Shown here piece after piece: positions 9,870 to 20,285 of a stretch of 64,000 bases of DNA. The notes beneath the pieces are model-generated. The model was not told the DNA's origin, searched no databases, and worked only from the letters and a program-made list of their open reading frames with translations. Position 1 is the stretch's first letter, and each line of letters begins with the position of its first letter. Source of the stretch: Emiliania huxleyi CCMP1516. Its lineage: Eukaryota; Haptophyta; Isochrysidales; Noelaerhabdaceae. The DNA is taken from contig NW_005198751.1 in assembly GCF_000372725.1 (NCBI RefSeq), positions 169,809-233,808 of the forward strand, read 5' to 3'. Both the position numbers and the translations under genes were made by a program.

Positions 9870-10802
9870 CTACCCAAGCGGGTCGCACGGAGACACGGGA
9901 AGGCTGCCGCAAGCCGCCTCCGGGTGCAGGGGCCCGGCGCGGTGGGCGGGGGCAACGACCCGGTAGCTGGCCGCGCCTCTCCCCCCCGCCCGTCGCCGCT
10001 GCACCCCTTGCCGCGGCCCTCGTCGCTGCTGTAGCGACAACAGCCGCGGCACGAGGTCAGAACGCGGCCTCGGAGAGCTCGAGCGAAGGCGCCGACGGTG
10101 GCAGCCGTGGTAGTGGTTTATGGTAGAAGGATCCTGAGCCGTCGGGCACCACGCTCGACGTCGCCGATCAGCCGCACCTGTCGCGAGCGCCTGCGCGTCG
10201 GGCGCTGCCGGCTCGACCTCCATTTCCGGCGAGGTGTCGGGCGCGGCGGGCGGCTCCGGCGCCTCGGTGGCGACCGTGGGCTCGGTGGTCGCCTTGGGCT
10301 GCCTGTGGATGTTGTCGTTGGCTGATTTCTTATGCTTCTTGCCCGTTCGGCCGAGGCCTTTGTTGCGAGGCATCTCGGTACACGCGACGGCAGCACGACG
10401 TACGCGACGAGGACGGCTCCTTGATGGCGACCTGCAGCAGGACGGTGCGCATGTTAAGAGCGTGGTAGCGGACGCATCGGGCCTAGCCCGGGGCCGTGGC
10501 GTGTACCGAGAGGCTGGTCTACCGAACACTTTTGGTGCACACCTGCCCAGAAGAGCGGCCCGGAAAAATTTTCTTCGCAGGCGCGGCAGGACGCGGCCGA
10601 GTCGCCGAGGCTTCCGCCGCAGAGGATCGACGCGCCGCCGCTGCAAATGAGGGAGCGGCCGCCGCCGGAGCTGCTGCCGGGAGGAGCGTTGTCGAGCGAC
10701 GGGGCGGTCTCGAGGCGCGTTGGCGAGTGGCCGGATTGCTGCGCGCGGATGCTCGACACTGCGGCCGACTTTCGGCGGACGCGACGGAGGCTGCAAGAGC
10801 AC
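9870..10802 (-). CDS. Doubtful open frame, no recognised function
   Basis: A 310-codon frame rich in Arg and Pro. An internal Met at 10373 begins MPRNKGLGRTGKKHKKSAN, a basic stretch more protein-like than the rest. No domain is visible. It may contain one short real exon, or none; GC-rich DNA gives such frames by chance. Confidence 0.15.
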   Translation of the reverse strand: MLLQPPSRPPKVGRSVEHPRAAIRPLANAPRDRPVARQRSSRQQLRRRPLPHLQRRRVDPLRRKPRRLGRVLPRLRRKFFRAALLGRCAPKVFGRPASRYTPRPRARPDASATTLLTCAPSCCRSPSRSRPRRVRRAAVACTEMPRNKGLGRTGKKHKKSANDNIHRQPKATTEPTVATEAPEPPAAPDTSPEMEVEPAAPDAQALATGAADRRRRAWCPTAQDPSTINHYHGCHRRRLRSSSPRPRSDLVPRLLSLQQRRGPRQGVQRRRAGGRGAASYRVVAPAHRAGPLHPEAACGSLPVSPCDPLG

Positions 10803-10839
10803 TGCTTGAGAGCAACCCTGGCTTTGCAGCCAAGCATTC

Positions 10840-11700
10840 GGTGCGCCCGGTCAGTTGCAGGATCGCCCTACGGGCGGTGTCAGTCCCATTTGTGGCACTC
10901 CCTAGGTTCGCTCTCTCGCATCGGCCGTGGAGTCGGCGACCGCTGGAGCTGCTAAGGACACCGCTGGCGCTGCTAAGGACACACTGTCCGCGCGACCCCT
11001 ACGCGACGTGACTCAGCAGGTGCGAGCACTCGGTCCCCATGGGGACGGGGGGGGGGGCTCTAGCCTGCACTTGTACTTGTACTTGTGAGATATAGGCGCT
11101 GCCACCTCTCCGGCTAGTGACGGTCAAGGAGAACGCGCAGGCCCCACTGAGCGCGAGGCGCGGCGTTGACGCCTCCAACCTACCATACCTCCATCGCAAC
11201 CCGGCGGTGTGAGCGCTCACGGCAAGTCCGTCTTCGGCTTCGCCCAGCCTGACCCTCGTCTCGCCCACCCCACGGGGACCCCTGCGCTATGAGAGCCGCA
11301 TATCTGCTCCCACCTTTTCCAGATTCCAGTCAGTCTCCCCTCTATACAGCCTCTCTAAAGCTGTACCTCTAGAACCTTCCTGATCCTGTGTTGCTCTAGC
11401 TCTACTCTCTAGGAGCCGTATCTCTCTGAGTACTGTGAATCTGACGTAAAGACTCTCGCCCGCGGGAGCGAGCCGAGGTGCATGTGGTCTCTCTCTCAGG
11501 TGTGACTGTGTTGTGTGTAATAGACATGCAAACGAAGAAAAGCGGGCACCCTCACGTAGAGCCACTGTGCGCGATAGACAACATAGTGAGCGCCCCCGCG
11601 GCCTGAGCCCGGTAAGCGCGATAGCCGATAGACGTAGTCAGGGCGGAGGTCAAACTCTCCAGACTGCATGGGACGATGAGAGATGCTCTGTGCATAGTCA
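10840..11700. other. Intergenic, nothing recognised
   Basis: Contains a short acttgt repeat (about 11070-11090) and a run of G. No coding motif on either strand. Confidence 0.4.
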
Positions 11701-11736
11701 CAGTCAGTACGTATGGTATCATCTCAGCTCGTCTCG

Positions 11737-13819
11737 CTACGCAAGTCCCTTCTCCTTGGACGGCGGCGGCGCCGTCGCCGGTGACTCCGCGAGCGCCTCG
11801 CCCGGCGCCGGCAATCGGTGCGGCTGGATGTAAAGGGACTGCTCCCCGCCGGACGGCGGTCGGGAGGCCTTGGCGCTGTGCTCCCTCTTGATGCTGCGCT
11901 CCTGCCGTCGCTCGAGCGCCAATTCGCGTTCGGTCGAGACGCGGGCCTCGGCCGAGCCGCGGGGCTCGGACGACGTCGACGCGACCGTCGCCCGCGGGAC
12001 GACCGCCTCGGGGTACCCCTCCTCCCCCCGCCACACCCAGGCGCTGAACGCCGCCTCTGTGGCCTCCATCTGCTCCGTGTAGCCGAGGTCGGCGAGGCCG
12101 GGCGGGAGGGGCGCCACGACGACGCGCGCCTCCGTCTCCTCCCGCGGCGCCGACGAGTCCGCCTCCGCCTGCCCGCCGCCGCCGCCTTCGCAGCCCGGCC
12201 CGAGCAGCGCTGCGTGCACCGCCTTGGTCGCGTACACCTGCGCGCGCAGCGAGAGGAGCTGCACGGGCTCCTTGAGGCCCATCCCGCCCAGGGAGAACAG
12301 CTCCGCGTCGCTCGCCGCTCGCTCGAAGGCGGACGGCTCCCCGACCAGCGTGAGGAGCACCGACCCCCTCCGGATCTCCTTGAGCTCGATCTCTGCGTGC
12401 GTCGCGCCGTACCGGCCGCGCAGCTCGTCCGCGAGCGCCTCGCCGTTGGCGCGCGTGATCTCGAAGCCGTCCCGCTCGAAGAGGACGATGCGCCACACCG
12501 CCGTCAGCCGGTCGATCTCGAGGTCAGAGTCGCGGAAGGAGGAGAGGCCGCACTTGCGCCGCAGGTAGCCTCGCAGGTGCATCTTTGCGCGCGCGAGGCT
12601 GTCGGAGTCCTCGTCGGGCGAGGCGAGGGCGGGGAGCTCGAGGGAGAGGCAGAAGGGGAAGCGGGTGCTGTCGTACAGCTCGGGCACCTATCGCCGCAAT
12701 CATGACACGCTCAGCTACATCTCGGCTATAGCTCGGCTACAGCACGGCTACAGCTCAGGGCACCCCGGCGGCGACCAGCCGGATCCCACTGCTCACCACG
12801 CAACTCTCCCCGCCCTCGGACTCGTCCGGGTCACGCAGCGTGAACTTTTGCGAGCGGGCGGGCCCGCCGTCGCGCGCCACGACCGGCTTGGTGTCGGCCG
12901 TCACGGCGAAGCGGCCGGCCTCGAAGGCGTCGCGGTCGGAGCGGCCGAGCAGAAGCGAGAGCCAGACCGCCTCCCCGAAGATGCGCGCCGCCTCGTCCTC
13001 GACGCGGCTCCGCCAGCAAAAGATGCGCGCGCCGCCGCGCGCGTGCAGCGACTTTGCGAGCGAGGCGGAGTGGCACGCGTTGAGGACTGCGCGCTCGAGG
13101 CAGGCCGGCGCGGCGAGGACGACCGGCTCGAAGGTGACGACCTCGGGCCGCGCGCCGCGCACGAAAGTGGCGCAGCCCTTGCGCATGTGGCTGGCCATGT
13201 GCAGGTGCCTCACGCCGCGCAGGACTGCGGACAGGTCGCCCGCCGCCGGGTTCTCGTGCACTGAGACGGGGCCAGGGAGCAGCTCCTGGAGCGAGTCCAC
13301 CTCGGCCCTCGCCTCGGGCAGGCTCGCGCCGGCGGTCACCGAGATGATGACCGTCGGCCCAGAGTTTTGGTTTGCGCTCTCTGCAGCAAAGGGGCCCGGA
13401 GAGGGGCGCTCGGAAAAGGAGGTGGCGAGGCTGGCGGAGAGGCTCGAGTCAGAGCCGGAGAGGTCGGTCGAGGTGGACGAGTCGCCAGAGGCCTTGCGAG
13501 ATACGCCCCCCACGGCGGAAGTCTCTGGCAGATCCCTCTCGTGAAGCTGCCGAACAAGTCGCTCGAGGTCGCTGTATGCCGCCCCGCTGATCACCGGGGG
13601 CGCATTCCAGTCGGCCGGTTTCTTTTTGATGGCGACGCACGCGCTCCGCTTGGCGCTGCCGCTGGTCGAGCGGCTCGAAACGGTGGCCGAGGCGCTCAAC
13701 TCTGAGCTGGTCCGGGCCATGCCGGGACGCTCTTCCTTCGCCTTGACCTGCCCAGCCCAGAGCGATGGCATCGAGAGGTTCTTCCAAAGAGGCATGGCAA
13801 AAGGCCCGGGCACAGACAC
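11737..13819 (-). CDS. CHAT-like (caspase-fold) protein with C-terminal extension
   Basis: Two exons (13819-12764 and 12687-11737), 668 aa, phase 0. Residues 155-300 have the CHAT / caspase-fold pattern: TVIISVTAGASLPEARAEVD (first strand), VRHLHMASHMRKG (candidate catalytic His207 or His211), then ERAVLNACHSASLAKSL (Cys249 in the 'LNAC.S' box), GGARIFCWRSRVEDEAA and F..A....L. Such domains are cysteine proteases or inactive relatives in signalling and cell-death proteins. Residues 1-150 are Ser-rich and probably disordered. The part after residue 380 (ELKEIRRGSVLLTLVG) resembles small effector-adaptor domains but I cannot name it. The intron starts gtgccctgagctgta and the next exon gtgcccgagctgta, a near copy. 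Function is inferred from motifs only. Confidence 0.72.
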
Positions 13820-14166
13820 TGGTCGTTCCTGACAAGCAAGGGCGTGCCTTGTACATCTGCTCGGTTTCCTGTCTTTTTTTGTGCATGTGACCCCTCGATC
13901 GTCTCGCCCTCCCTCGCTGGTGTGTTCATTGGGGGGGGGTCATAACAAACACGGTAGAGGATCGAGGTGCACGCTGCCGAAGCAGTGTCGAGAGAGAGGA
14001 GAGATTGTTGAGTGTCGTACCGAGACAAACCGCAAACAAACAGAGAGAGATTTTTAGCAATACCAAACAACTCTAACACTCACACGTAATTTGGGGCCTG
14101 GAGCCCTGTTCACGCGCGCGCGAGACGTGCAGACAGGGTTGCCAGGTGAAGAGCGAATGGCGCGGT
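13820..14166. other. Intergenic, upstream of the CHAT gene
   Basis: Possible promoter region of the minus-strand CHAT gene. Has a G run at 13931-13939 and a somewhat AT-richer stretch (13960-14080). No motif can be assigned. Confidence 0.4.
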
Positions 14167-14458
14167 TCACGCCTCGCACAACAGAGAGAGAGATGCGCTC
14201 TGCATGGTGGGACATAAAAGAGAGCGAGTACTACTTGGGCGAGTAGGCCGTGCGGTCGACGCTGCCGCGCGCGACTTTGCGCGCGAGGCGGCGCAGCTTG
14301 AGAACGGCGGGGTGGGCGAGAAGCCGCCGCCGAACGTCTCGTGGAGCAGCAGGTTGAAGTTGTTGCGCTTGACAAAGATCGCGTCGTGGTAGAAACCGCG
14401 ATGCGCCTTGACGTAGCCGTGGCCGGTCTTGTGGGAGAAGGGTTGGCCGGGCAACAAA
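14167..14458 (-). pseudogene. Fragment of an unknown protein gene, frame broken
   Basis: The minus strand reads FSHKTGHGYVKAHRGFYHDA followed by IFVKRNNFNLLLHETFGGGF, and then, in another frame, KLRRLARKVARGSVDRTAYS. The two parts look like one continuous protein segment with at least one frame break, ending just before 14230. Directly upstream is a repeat shared with 56611-56730, so this may be a gene piece carried or cut by a mobile element. I do not recognise the family. Confidence 0.45.
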
Positions 14459-14580
14459 CACCTTGGAGCACTTGGAGTGCAGTCGGCAACCTCACATCCA
14501 GGGCCGGTGAGCTGAGAAGCGCATCCAGCGGGCCGGATGATCGGCATCGGGCTACGGGCTAGAGAGCCCTGACCCCTAGC
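14459..14580. repeat. Dispersed repeat, copy of 56611-56730
   Basis: About 115 bp starting ttggagcacttggagtgcag and running through catccagggccggtgagctg is nearly identical at both loci. At 56.6 kb it follows the 3' end of LINE copy 2. No RNA gene could be folded from it by eye. Confidence 0.7.
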
Positions 14581-14589
14581 TAGGGGGGG

Positions 14590-14775
14590 GGGCGCGCATT
14601 CGCAGGGCAAGGGCCTTAAAGTAAACACGGGTCTCCGAGGGTTAGTTCTGCGCTTTGGGTGTCCCCTAGCGGCGGAACGCCCCCTCTACTCGGAGCTAAA
14701 GAATACTCTCCGAGGGTTAGCCCCGCGTACCAGGTTTCCCCTTAACTGCAAGGACGCCCCCTCTACTCGGAGCTA
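14590..14775. repeat. Dispersed repeat, inverted copy at 18683-18800
   Basis: Contains ctctactcggagctaa and aagtaaacacgggtctccga. The inverse of both occurs in order at 18683-18790, and a weaker copy lies at 9640-9700. Within 14590-14775 the ccctctactcggagct segment occurs twice (about 14690 and 14757). Confidence 0.65.
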
Positions 14776-15541
14776 GTGGACACGGACACGACACCTAGTG
14801 ATACGAGAATACGTACCGCCCCCACGCAACTACTCGACGATAATACGAGAATACGCAGCTGCGAGACGCCTATAAAGAAACAGCGAGGTAAAGTTCGGCG
14901 GCTCTGATAAACCGAAAGTTGTCGTAAAACGCGGGCGAAAGCAAAGCAGAGGGCGGGCGCTTTCTGCCGCAGCGATGCCCGCAGCCTGTCGAGCAGCTTC
15001 CGCGGCGCACATGCGCCGCGGGGTTGAACGACAGCCGCGCCTCTCGAGCCACCCGTGCCACGCGCGGCGACGCGCACCCTGCGCGCCAGTCGGCGCACTG
15101 GCAGTACTGCACCAGCCAGCACGGCGTGGAGCAATGCATCCAGGGCATTGTGTTGGGCGCCAGCCAGCATGCCTCAGCAAGCAAGGGTGTATCTGCTCGG
15201 ATTTGCAGGTGTATTTTATTCTCCGGCATCATGCAAAAACCTGACCGGCCCCTGCCCTGCCCCTACCTACCTACCTACCTACCTACCTTACTTATGGGGA
15301 ACTAAAAAAGAAATCACGGGCTGGGTGAAGGTGGGGTACTATACCAACTAAAGTGAAGAGAATTAAAAATCTCCCCCCTAAAGTGATGGCTGGTGGTACT
15401 ATCCTGCAACCACAGTCCTTCCTGTGACATGGCAGGCCACTCTCAAGCCCTACAAGCACCAGATCAAGAGAGAGAGATTTTTATTAACCAACAAGAAATC
15501 ACGACTCTCACAGTGATTTGGGCTCGGCAGCTTGTTAGCCC
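14776..15541. other. Intergenic with (TACC)n run
   Basis: A (CTAC)n run at 15262-15287; otherwise unremarkable. ORFs on both strands between 14763 and 15351 overlap in several frames without motifs. Confidence 0.4.
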
Positions 15542-16339
15542 TCAGCCGAAGCTGGGGCCGGTCCCGTAGCCGAGAGAGCCCGCGCCGATGAGTTTGACGC
15601 GGTCGGGGGGGCCTGCGGAGAGGCCAGCGAGGTGGCGATCGCTGTACTTCATGGCGCCCTCAAAGTGGGGCTGGCTGACAAGCCAGAGGTCGATACTCTG
15701 GACGACCCATAGGATGCCACGAATGCCTGAAGGAGAGGGAGGCGAGGCCAGAGGCAGGCTCAGCTGCTCTCGGGTGATCCCGCTTTGGAGGCTGAAGGAC
15801 CCGATGGTCCTGTCACATTCGCGTTCCGAGTCGTGGGGGTAGAAGAATTCGAGTAGAAATCGAGTCAGCACTTCCTTGTAGTACAGCGGACTGCCAGGCT
15901 CACCGGCAGCATCCGCAGGGAGGCAGCATATGAGGCACCAGTTTTCTGGAGAGCTCAGCAGCTGCGGCCGCGGTGGCAGAGTCGGCCGCGGTTCGAGCGA
16001 GCAGCTTTTGGCTGCGGGTTCGAATCGCGGAAGGCTCATGCCCTCGCGGAGCGACGCGGGTCGCGCGGCGTGCGCGTGTGCGAAATGCGACAAAAGACGA
16101 AAGACGCCAGGCGCCTGAGCGCTGTACGCCTGAACTTTTGTCGCCGCAATCGCCACCGCCGCCATCCTGACGAGCAGCGCGAGCGCGCTCGTCGGCGGCC
16201 AGCCGTCGCGGGCCGGGCCGAGCCCGGCCTCAACCGGCCGCGCCGCCGCAGCAGGCCCGGAGGCCCACATGGCGGCCGACCAGCTGATAAGGAGCTCTCT
16301 CTCTTCTTTCCAGATCAACGACTTGGGGAGGGTTGACAT
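15542..16339 (-). CDS. Unknown protein, 265 aa
   Basis: Intact frame from the ATG at 16339. It opens MSTLPKSLIWKEERELLISW, then has an Ala-rich, moderately hydrophobic segment (residues 21-75). The C-terminal half looks more protein-like, with SPLYYKEVLTRFLLEFFYPH, HFEGAMKYSDRHLAGLSAG and a Gly-rich end (LIGAGSLGYGTGPSFG). I do not recognise the family. The same-strand frame continues upstream of this Met, so the start is a choice; an intron could also be hidden in the frame. It is divergent from the plastid protein gene at 16636, with about 300 bp between the two starts. Confidence 0.5.
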   Translation of the reverse strand: MSTLPKSLIWKEERELLISWSAAMWASGPAAAARPVEAGLGPARDGWPPTSALALLVRMAAVAIAATKVQAYSAQAPGVFRLLSHFAHAHAARPASLREGMSLPRFEPAAKSCSLEPRPTLPPRPQLLSSPENWCLICCLPADAAGEPGSPLYYKEVLTRFLLEFFYPHDSERECDRTIGSFSLQSGITREQLSLPLASPPSPSGIRGILWVVQSIDLWLVSQPHFEGAMKYSDRHLAGLSAGPPDRVKLIGAGSLGYGTGPSFG

Positions 16340-16635
16340 CGTGATTTGCGCGGAAAATTTCTTTTTCTGCTGTGAAAATTCCGGCGTGAGAGAGGGGAAA
16401 ACCCGACGGGAGGGCCCAGACCCTACCCTACCTACCCCGGCATGATGCCCGGCCAAGCAAAAATAAAACACACCTGGGATTTGCTGTCTTTTTGTGCAGG
16501 TCAAGGCTGTTCTACCAGTACCAGATGAAGGACAAACAAGGTGCGCAACAAGCTAGCATCCTTTCAGCTCTCTTTGATCGAAGCAAGAAACAAGAAAATG
16601 ACCAAAAAAGAAAACGAAGCACATTCACACATACA

Positions 16636-17361
16636 ATGGCTCTCATCATCAGAGCGCTGTCCTTCGCCGCCTGCTGCGTCGCCGTCGCGGGCTTTCGCGT
16701 GCCGGCGGCGGTGGCGCCGGCCGCGCCGAGTCGCACCGCCTCGACCCGCGCCGTCGTGCTCAGCGAGGCTGAGTGCGCGATGATAGACCTCTCGACTGAT
16801 GACCCTGTTCGGGTGGCTCAGATCATCAAGGGTGCACGCTCACACCGCTGCCGCCCACGCCGCTGCCGCCCACTCGCGCCACCACCCTACCCATCCCTCA
16901 CGCCACCGCCGCCGCGCACCGACCTGCTCACGCCACCGGCGCTGCGCACCACCATCACCACCAGGCGCGTGGATGGAGGGCGGCGTCAAGCGCGGCCTGA
17001 CGGGGAGCGTGCTGGTCCCCGCCGAGAACACGGTCACGATCGTAGCCAAGGGGCCTCGCAAGCGGCTCGACTCGTTCGCCGACTGGCTCGAGACGACCTC
17101 GCAGCTGGTGTCGAAGGTGTCCATCGGCGAGGCGTGCGCTCCGGAGGACGTCGAGCTGACGAGCAAGTTCGAGATCGCGGCGGTCGACCCCGCGCTGAGC
17201 ACGCCGTGGCGCGAGTATCTCACCCAGGCCCGCCCGCGTCTCTCCACACCCACCCGTGCCGCGGCGGAAAAGATGCGTGGCCGCCACTCTGCTCTCAGGC
17301 GACCATCGACGTGAAGAGTGCGGCGGGCAAGACGCACTCGAGCGACGAGGGCCTCGCGTGA
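16636..17361 (+). CDS. Plastid-targeted acylphosphatase-like protein
   Basis: Three exons: 16636-16831, 16965-17227, 17299-17361; 173 aa. The start MALIIRALSFAACCVAVAGF is a signal peptide, and the cleavage region AGF followed by a basic, Ser/Thr-rich stretch fits the bipartite presequence used to enter complex plastids. The mature part reads EGGVKRGLTGSVLVPAENTV then TIVAKGPRKRLDSFADWLET, in the order of acylphosphatase-type folds (G..G.V.......V.I...GP...L..F..WL). The catalytic Arg loop of true acylphosphatases is not evident, so activity is doubtful. Intron 1 is GT-AG, intron 2 GC-AG (gcccgcccgcg ... ctcag). The ending TIDVKSAAGKTHSSDEGLA is unassigned. Confidence 0.7.
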   Translation: MALIIRALSFAACCVAVAGFRVPAAVAPAAPSRTASTRAVVLSEAECAMIDLSTDDPVRVAQIIKGARSHRCRPRRCRPLAPPPYPSLTPPPPRTDLLTPPALRTTITTRRVDGGRRQARPDGERAGPRREHGHDRSQGASQAARLVRRLARDDLAAGVEGVHRRGVRSGGRRADEQVRDRGGRPRAEHAVARVSHPGPPASLHTHPCRGGKDAWPPLCSQATIDVKSAAGKTHSSDEGLA

Positions 17362-18660
17362 CGCGTCCTGCGTCGTCCTGCGCCGCGACCTGCGATTTTT
17401 GCACACACCATTGACTCATTTGTTTTGCCCTTGCATGCCGGTGAACACATATTCGATATTGATATGCACATGCACAGTGTTTGCGCTGCATCGTGCATGC
17501 AGTCTCATGGTGCCCTGCGCCTGCCGTGTGCTCCGCGGCTTTGAATAACGACACAATACATTGCGTGGCGCGGCGTGATGGGGTTGGGGCATCCATGGCG
17601 ACACTAAAGCACGCTAAACCTAAAGGTCAAAGACTGAGGAGAGACACACACCGCCCGCGGCACCATACATGACCCCGCGACATAAAAACGGATTCGGCGA
17701 TTGGGGCCGAGCGTTTTTGATCTCTCGGTCTGTGGGGGGCCGAGCCGCCTCGGGGTGGCGGGCGGGCGGGCGTTTTGAAAAACAGAAAACAGAAAACAAG
17801 GGGGGGGCCGGGGCCCCAGGCCCCCCACTGGGACTCTGGGAGTAGAAAAATACGCCCAAGGCGCAAGGGGGCCAAGGAGGCGGCGCGGGGAAGCAGCATC
17901 AGGTGAGAGCAGGAAGGATGGCGTTTAGGGTCGGCTTTGAACAAGGGTTTCCAGGTTTTAGATCAGTATTGGTGTCGGCACACATCCCCACATGAGGTCA
18001 GCGGCGCGCAGTGCCTCTCTCGCAGGCTGATTTTGGCTGTTTTCGAGCTTTGTTTTTGTTTTCAGACTAGGGGGCCCGACCCCCTCAGAGGCGGCGGGCG
18101 GGCGCCCACACGGGGGCTAAGCGGCCGGGGGCGGCGCGGTGTCTAGGGCCGCATCAGCACGTGAAGTTCAGGGCGGAGGGTTCGAAGCTCGGGGAGATGC
18201 CGGCACTCCCGGCGCGCTGGCGCCATTGCGCATTGGCTGCGCGAGTGGCTCGGTGAGGTTCTTGCGGTGCGCACCGACCTGGTGAGTCGGCGGACGCACA
18301 GGAGCGGCCCAGCGGTGCGGAGCCGCCCGTACGACGGCTTCGCTCTAGCCGCTGCGGGACACGCCAAGCTCTGTCAGCTCGAGCAGCTGGGAGGTGCCGG
18401 GGCGGGGCCCGTCTGGATCAGCGTGCCACGCTGTCTGACGGGTTCACTCCAAGGGCGGCGCGACGGCTCGGTGCTAGCCGACTGCGTCGGCGGTGAGGAC
18501 GAGATTGAGGGCGGGAGCCGGAGTGAGGAAGACGAGACGGGGCTACCGCATGCCGGGACCGAACTGATAGCTCGCCCCGTTGGGTGGAAGACTAGGTCTA
18601 GGCCTCTGGGAGGGAGACCGAGCGAGCACACATGAGGTGTAACCGTGTACGTGTGTGGAG
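17362..18660. other. Intergenic, no convincing gene
   Basis: 17440-17540 is AT-richer and may be 3' flank of the plastid gene. An ORF at 18267-18635 (+, 122 aa) has no motif and is not supported. 17680-17830 is G-rich. Confidence 0.4.
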
Positions 18661-18682
18661 TATGGCGTTGTGTGTCCGTGTT

Positions 18683-18800
18683 AGCTCCGAGTAGAGGGGG
18701 CGTTCTGCAGTTAAGGGGAAACCCGGTACACGGAGCCCTCTCGGAGACCCGTGTTTACTTTGCGGCCCTTTCCCTGCGAACGCGCACCCCCCAGGGCTAA
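18683..18800. repeat. Dispersed repeat, inverted relative to 14590-14775
   Basis: Reads agctccgagtagagggggcg, then gttaaggggaaacccgg and gagacccgtgtttacttt. All are inverse to segments at 14590-14775. Confidence 0.65.
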
Positions 18801-18829
18801 GCGCGCAGTACGAGAAGCGGGTGCTGGGC

Positions 18830-18960
18830 TTAATGAATAAATAAGAATAAATAAAAAATAAATCGAGCAGTCATCTCCAGGAGAGATAGGCGACGCACGA
18901 ACACAGAGGCACAGTGCGCACCCCGCCCCGCTCACAGGGCGTGTGCATCACACAGGCGTG
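18830..18960 (-). mobile_element. SINE-like element with (AATA)n tail
   Basis: On the minus strand it matches 54296-54403: cacgccctgtgagcggggcg, gtgcgcactgtgcctctgtg, then gagatgactgctcgatttat and a TATT tail. A third, partial copy is at 19036-19130. The body is about 100 bp, with no recognised tRNA or 5S promoter boxes. Confidence 0.7.
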
Positions 18961-19035
18961 GACTTCTGGGATTCCGATAGTGGCTGGTGTAATACATAAA
19001 ACCCTCTACTGTGAGATTGAATAAACAAAGAATCA

Positions 19036-19130
19036 TTGAAAATCAATAAATAGAGCAGTCATCTCCAGGGAGAGATGGGCGACGCACACGAACACAGAGG
19101 GACAGTGCGCGCACCCACCGACGTTCCATT
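19036..19130 (-). mobile_element. Second SINE-like copy, same family
   Basis: Shares gagcagtcatctccagg, gagatgggcgacgcac and gaacacagagg with 18830-18960, and is preceded by an AT-rich tail (aatcattgaaaatcaataaa). It diverges after about 19115. Confidence 0.6.
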
Positions 19131-19839
19131 TCGCATTATGTTTTCTCGCTCGCCGCGCGTGGCACATGGCACAACACGCAACGAATAAAGCAGCAGCTGA
19201 GAGCAAGAATAAATAAAACGGTCAAACTCTGCTCTGAGACGAGATGGGATTTAGGGACATGTGTCCCCGCCCTGCACGATCTTGGTGTGAGGGATCTTCA
19301 ATCCGTGTCCCCTCACCCCTCGTCACAACCCGACACGAAAGAGCGGCAAGAGTTGGGGCTGCGGCTCTACGGCTGCGGCTACGAGAGGGGCCGCGGGGGG
19401 GTCGCGGGAGAGCCGCTGCGCCGCGTGGACGCGCCTACACCGCTCTTGCTCCGCTCGCCACCTATCTCGCAAAGGTCCAAAGCCATATCCACCACCTCTC
19501 CTGCACCTCCCCTCCGGCTCGTGTCCTCCGGCAAGTCCTTTCGCCGTATCTCGCCATCCGCCACCGGAAGTCCGAAGCACGCGGTGTATTCTTCTTATTT
19601 TGGCAGCCACTCCCAGCGCAGCACCCAGGGGCACTCTGGCCCACAGTGACGCAAGGATCCATGTCACGTGGAGGGGCGCAGAATTATTTTATGTATGTAA
19701 AAGAGGAATGCAGAAGATTGGACAGGGGAGGGACGCGTCCAAGGGGGGAACCAACGGAGGCTTGGGATTTTGCATCTCGGCTGCATCCATGGGCCAGGGA
19801 GGCGAATGTAGACAGTGAGCGGCTGACGTCCTCGCGGGC

Positions 19840-20081
19840 GTGGCTGAGTACAGCCGACACTACGTGCTGCGGCAGCCTGCGGAGTCGCAGGAGGCGCGGT
19901 GGAGCGGCTGCGCTTGGACGCGACGGCGAGGCTGGCCGGGCACGCTGTCGTCGAGAAAGGCACGCACGTCGAGATCCTGGGTTCGCAGAGGAGGGTTCGT
20001 GTGGATGCGGTCGAGTACGACGGCTACCCGGACGCCGAGCGTCTCCTCTCGTTAGAGGAAGAGACGTGGCTAGGCAGGTGA
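19840..20081 (+). CDS. Possible C-terminal exon of an unknown gene
   Basis: The frame ending at the TGA 20079-20081 reads VERLRLDATARLAGHAVVEK then GTHVEILGSQRRVRVDAVE and ends SLEEETWLGR. Its codon use is coding-like, and KGTHVEILG..RRVRV recalls a small beta-barrel (OB/NfeD-type) segment, but this is weak. Upstream exons cannot be traced reliably (EYSRHYVLRQP near 19843 is a candidate in another frame). It is convergent with the gene that ends at 20286. Confidence 0.3.
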
Positions 20082-20285
20082 CGCTCGGCGCCGGCAGCGC
20101 GGCCCCTAATACCAGCGGCGAGGCGAGCTCACTGGAGAGCGTGAGCCGTGGCGTGTGTGCGGGAGCCGCAGTGCGGAGAGAGCAAGCGCGAGACCGAGAG
20201 ACGGTTCTCACTCACACCCAGAGCCATCCGCTTTCCGGCAAGCAGCATCTCGGGCTCTGTGTACGGCTTTATTGGCGCAGGCGCC

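Noticed and set aside
10118-10396. MPRNKGLGRTGKKHKK as the start of eIF1A
   Set aside because: Only the first few residues resemble eIF1A; the OB-fold that must follow is absent.
15950-16035. A possible tRNA: gggttcgaatc box with an upstream tggcagagtcgg
   Set aside because: The acceptor and T stems do not pair and the segment lies inside an intact reading frame on the minus strand.
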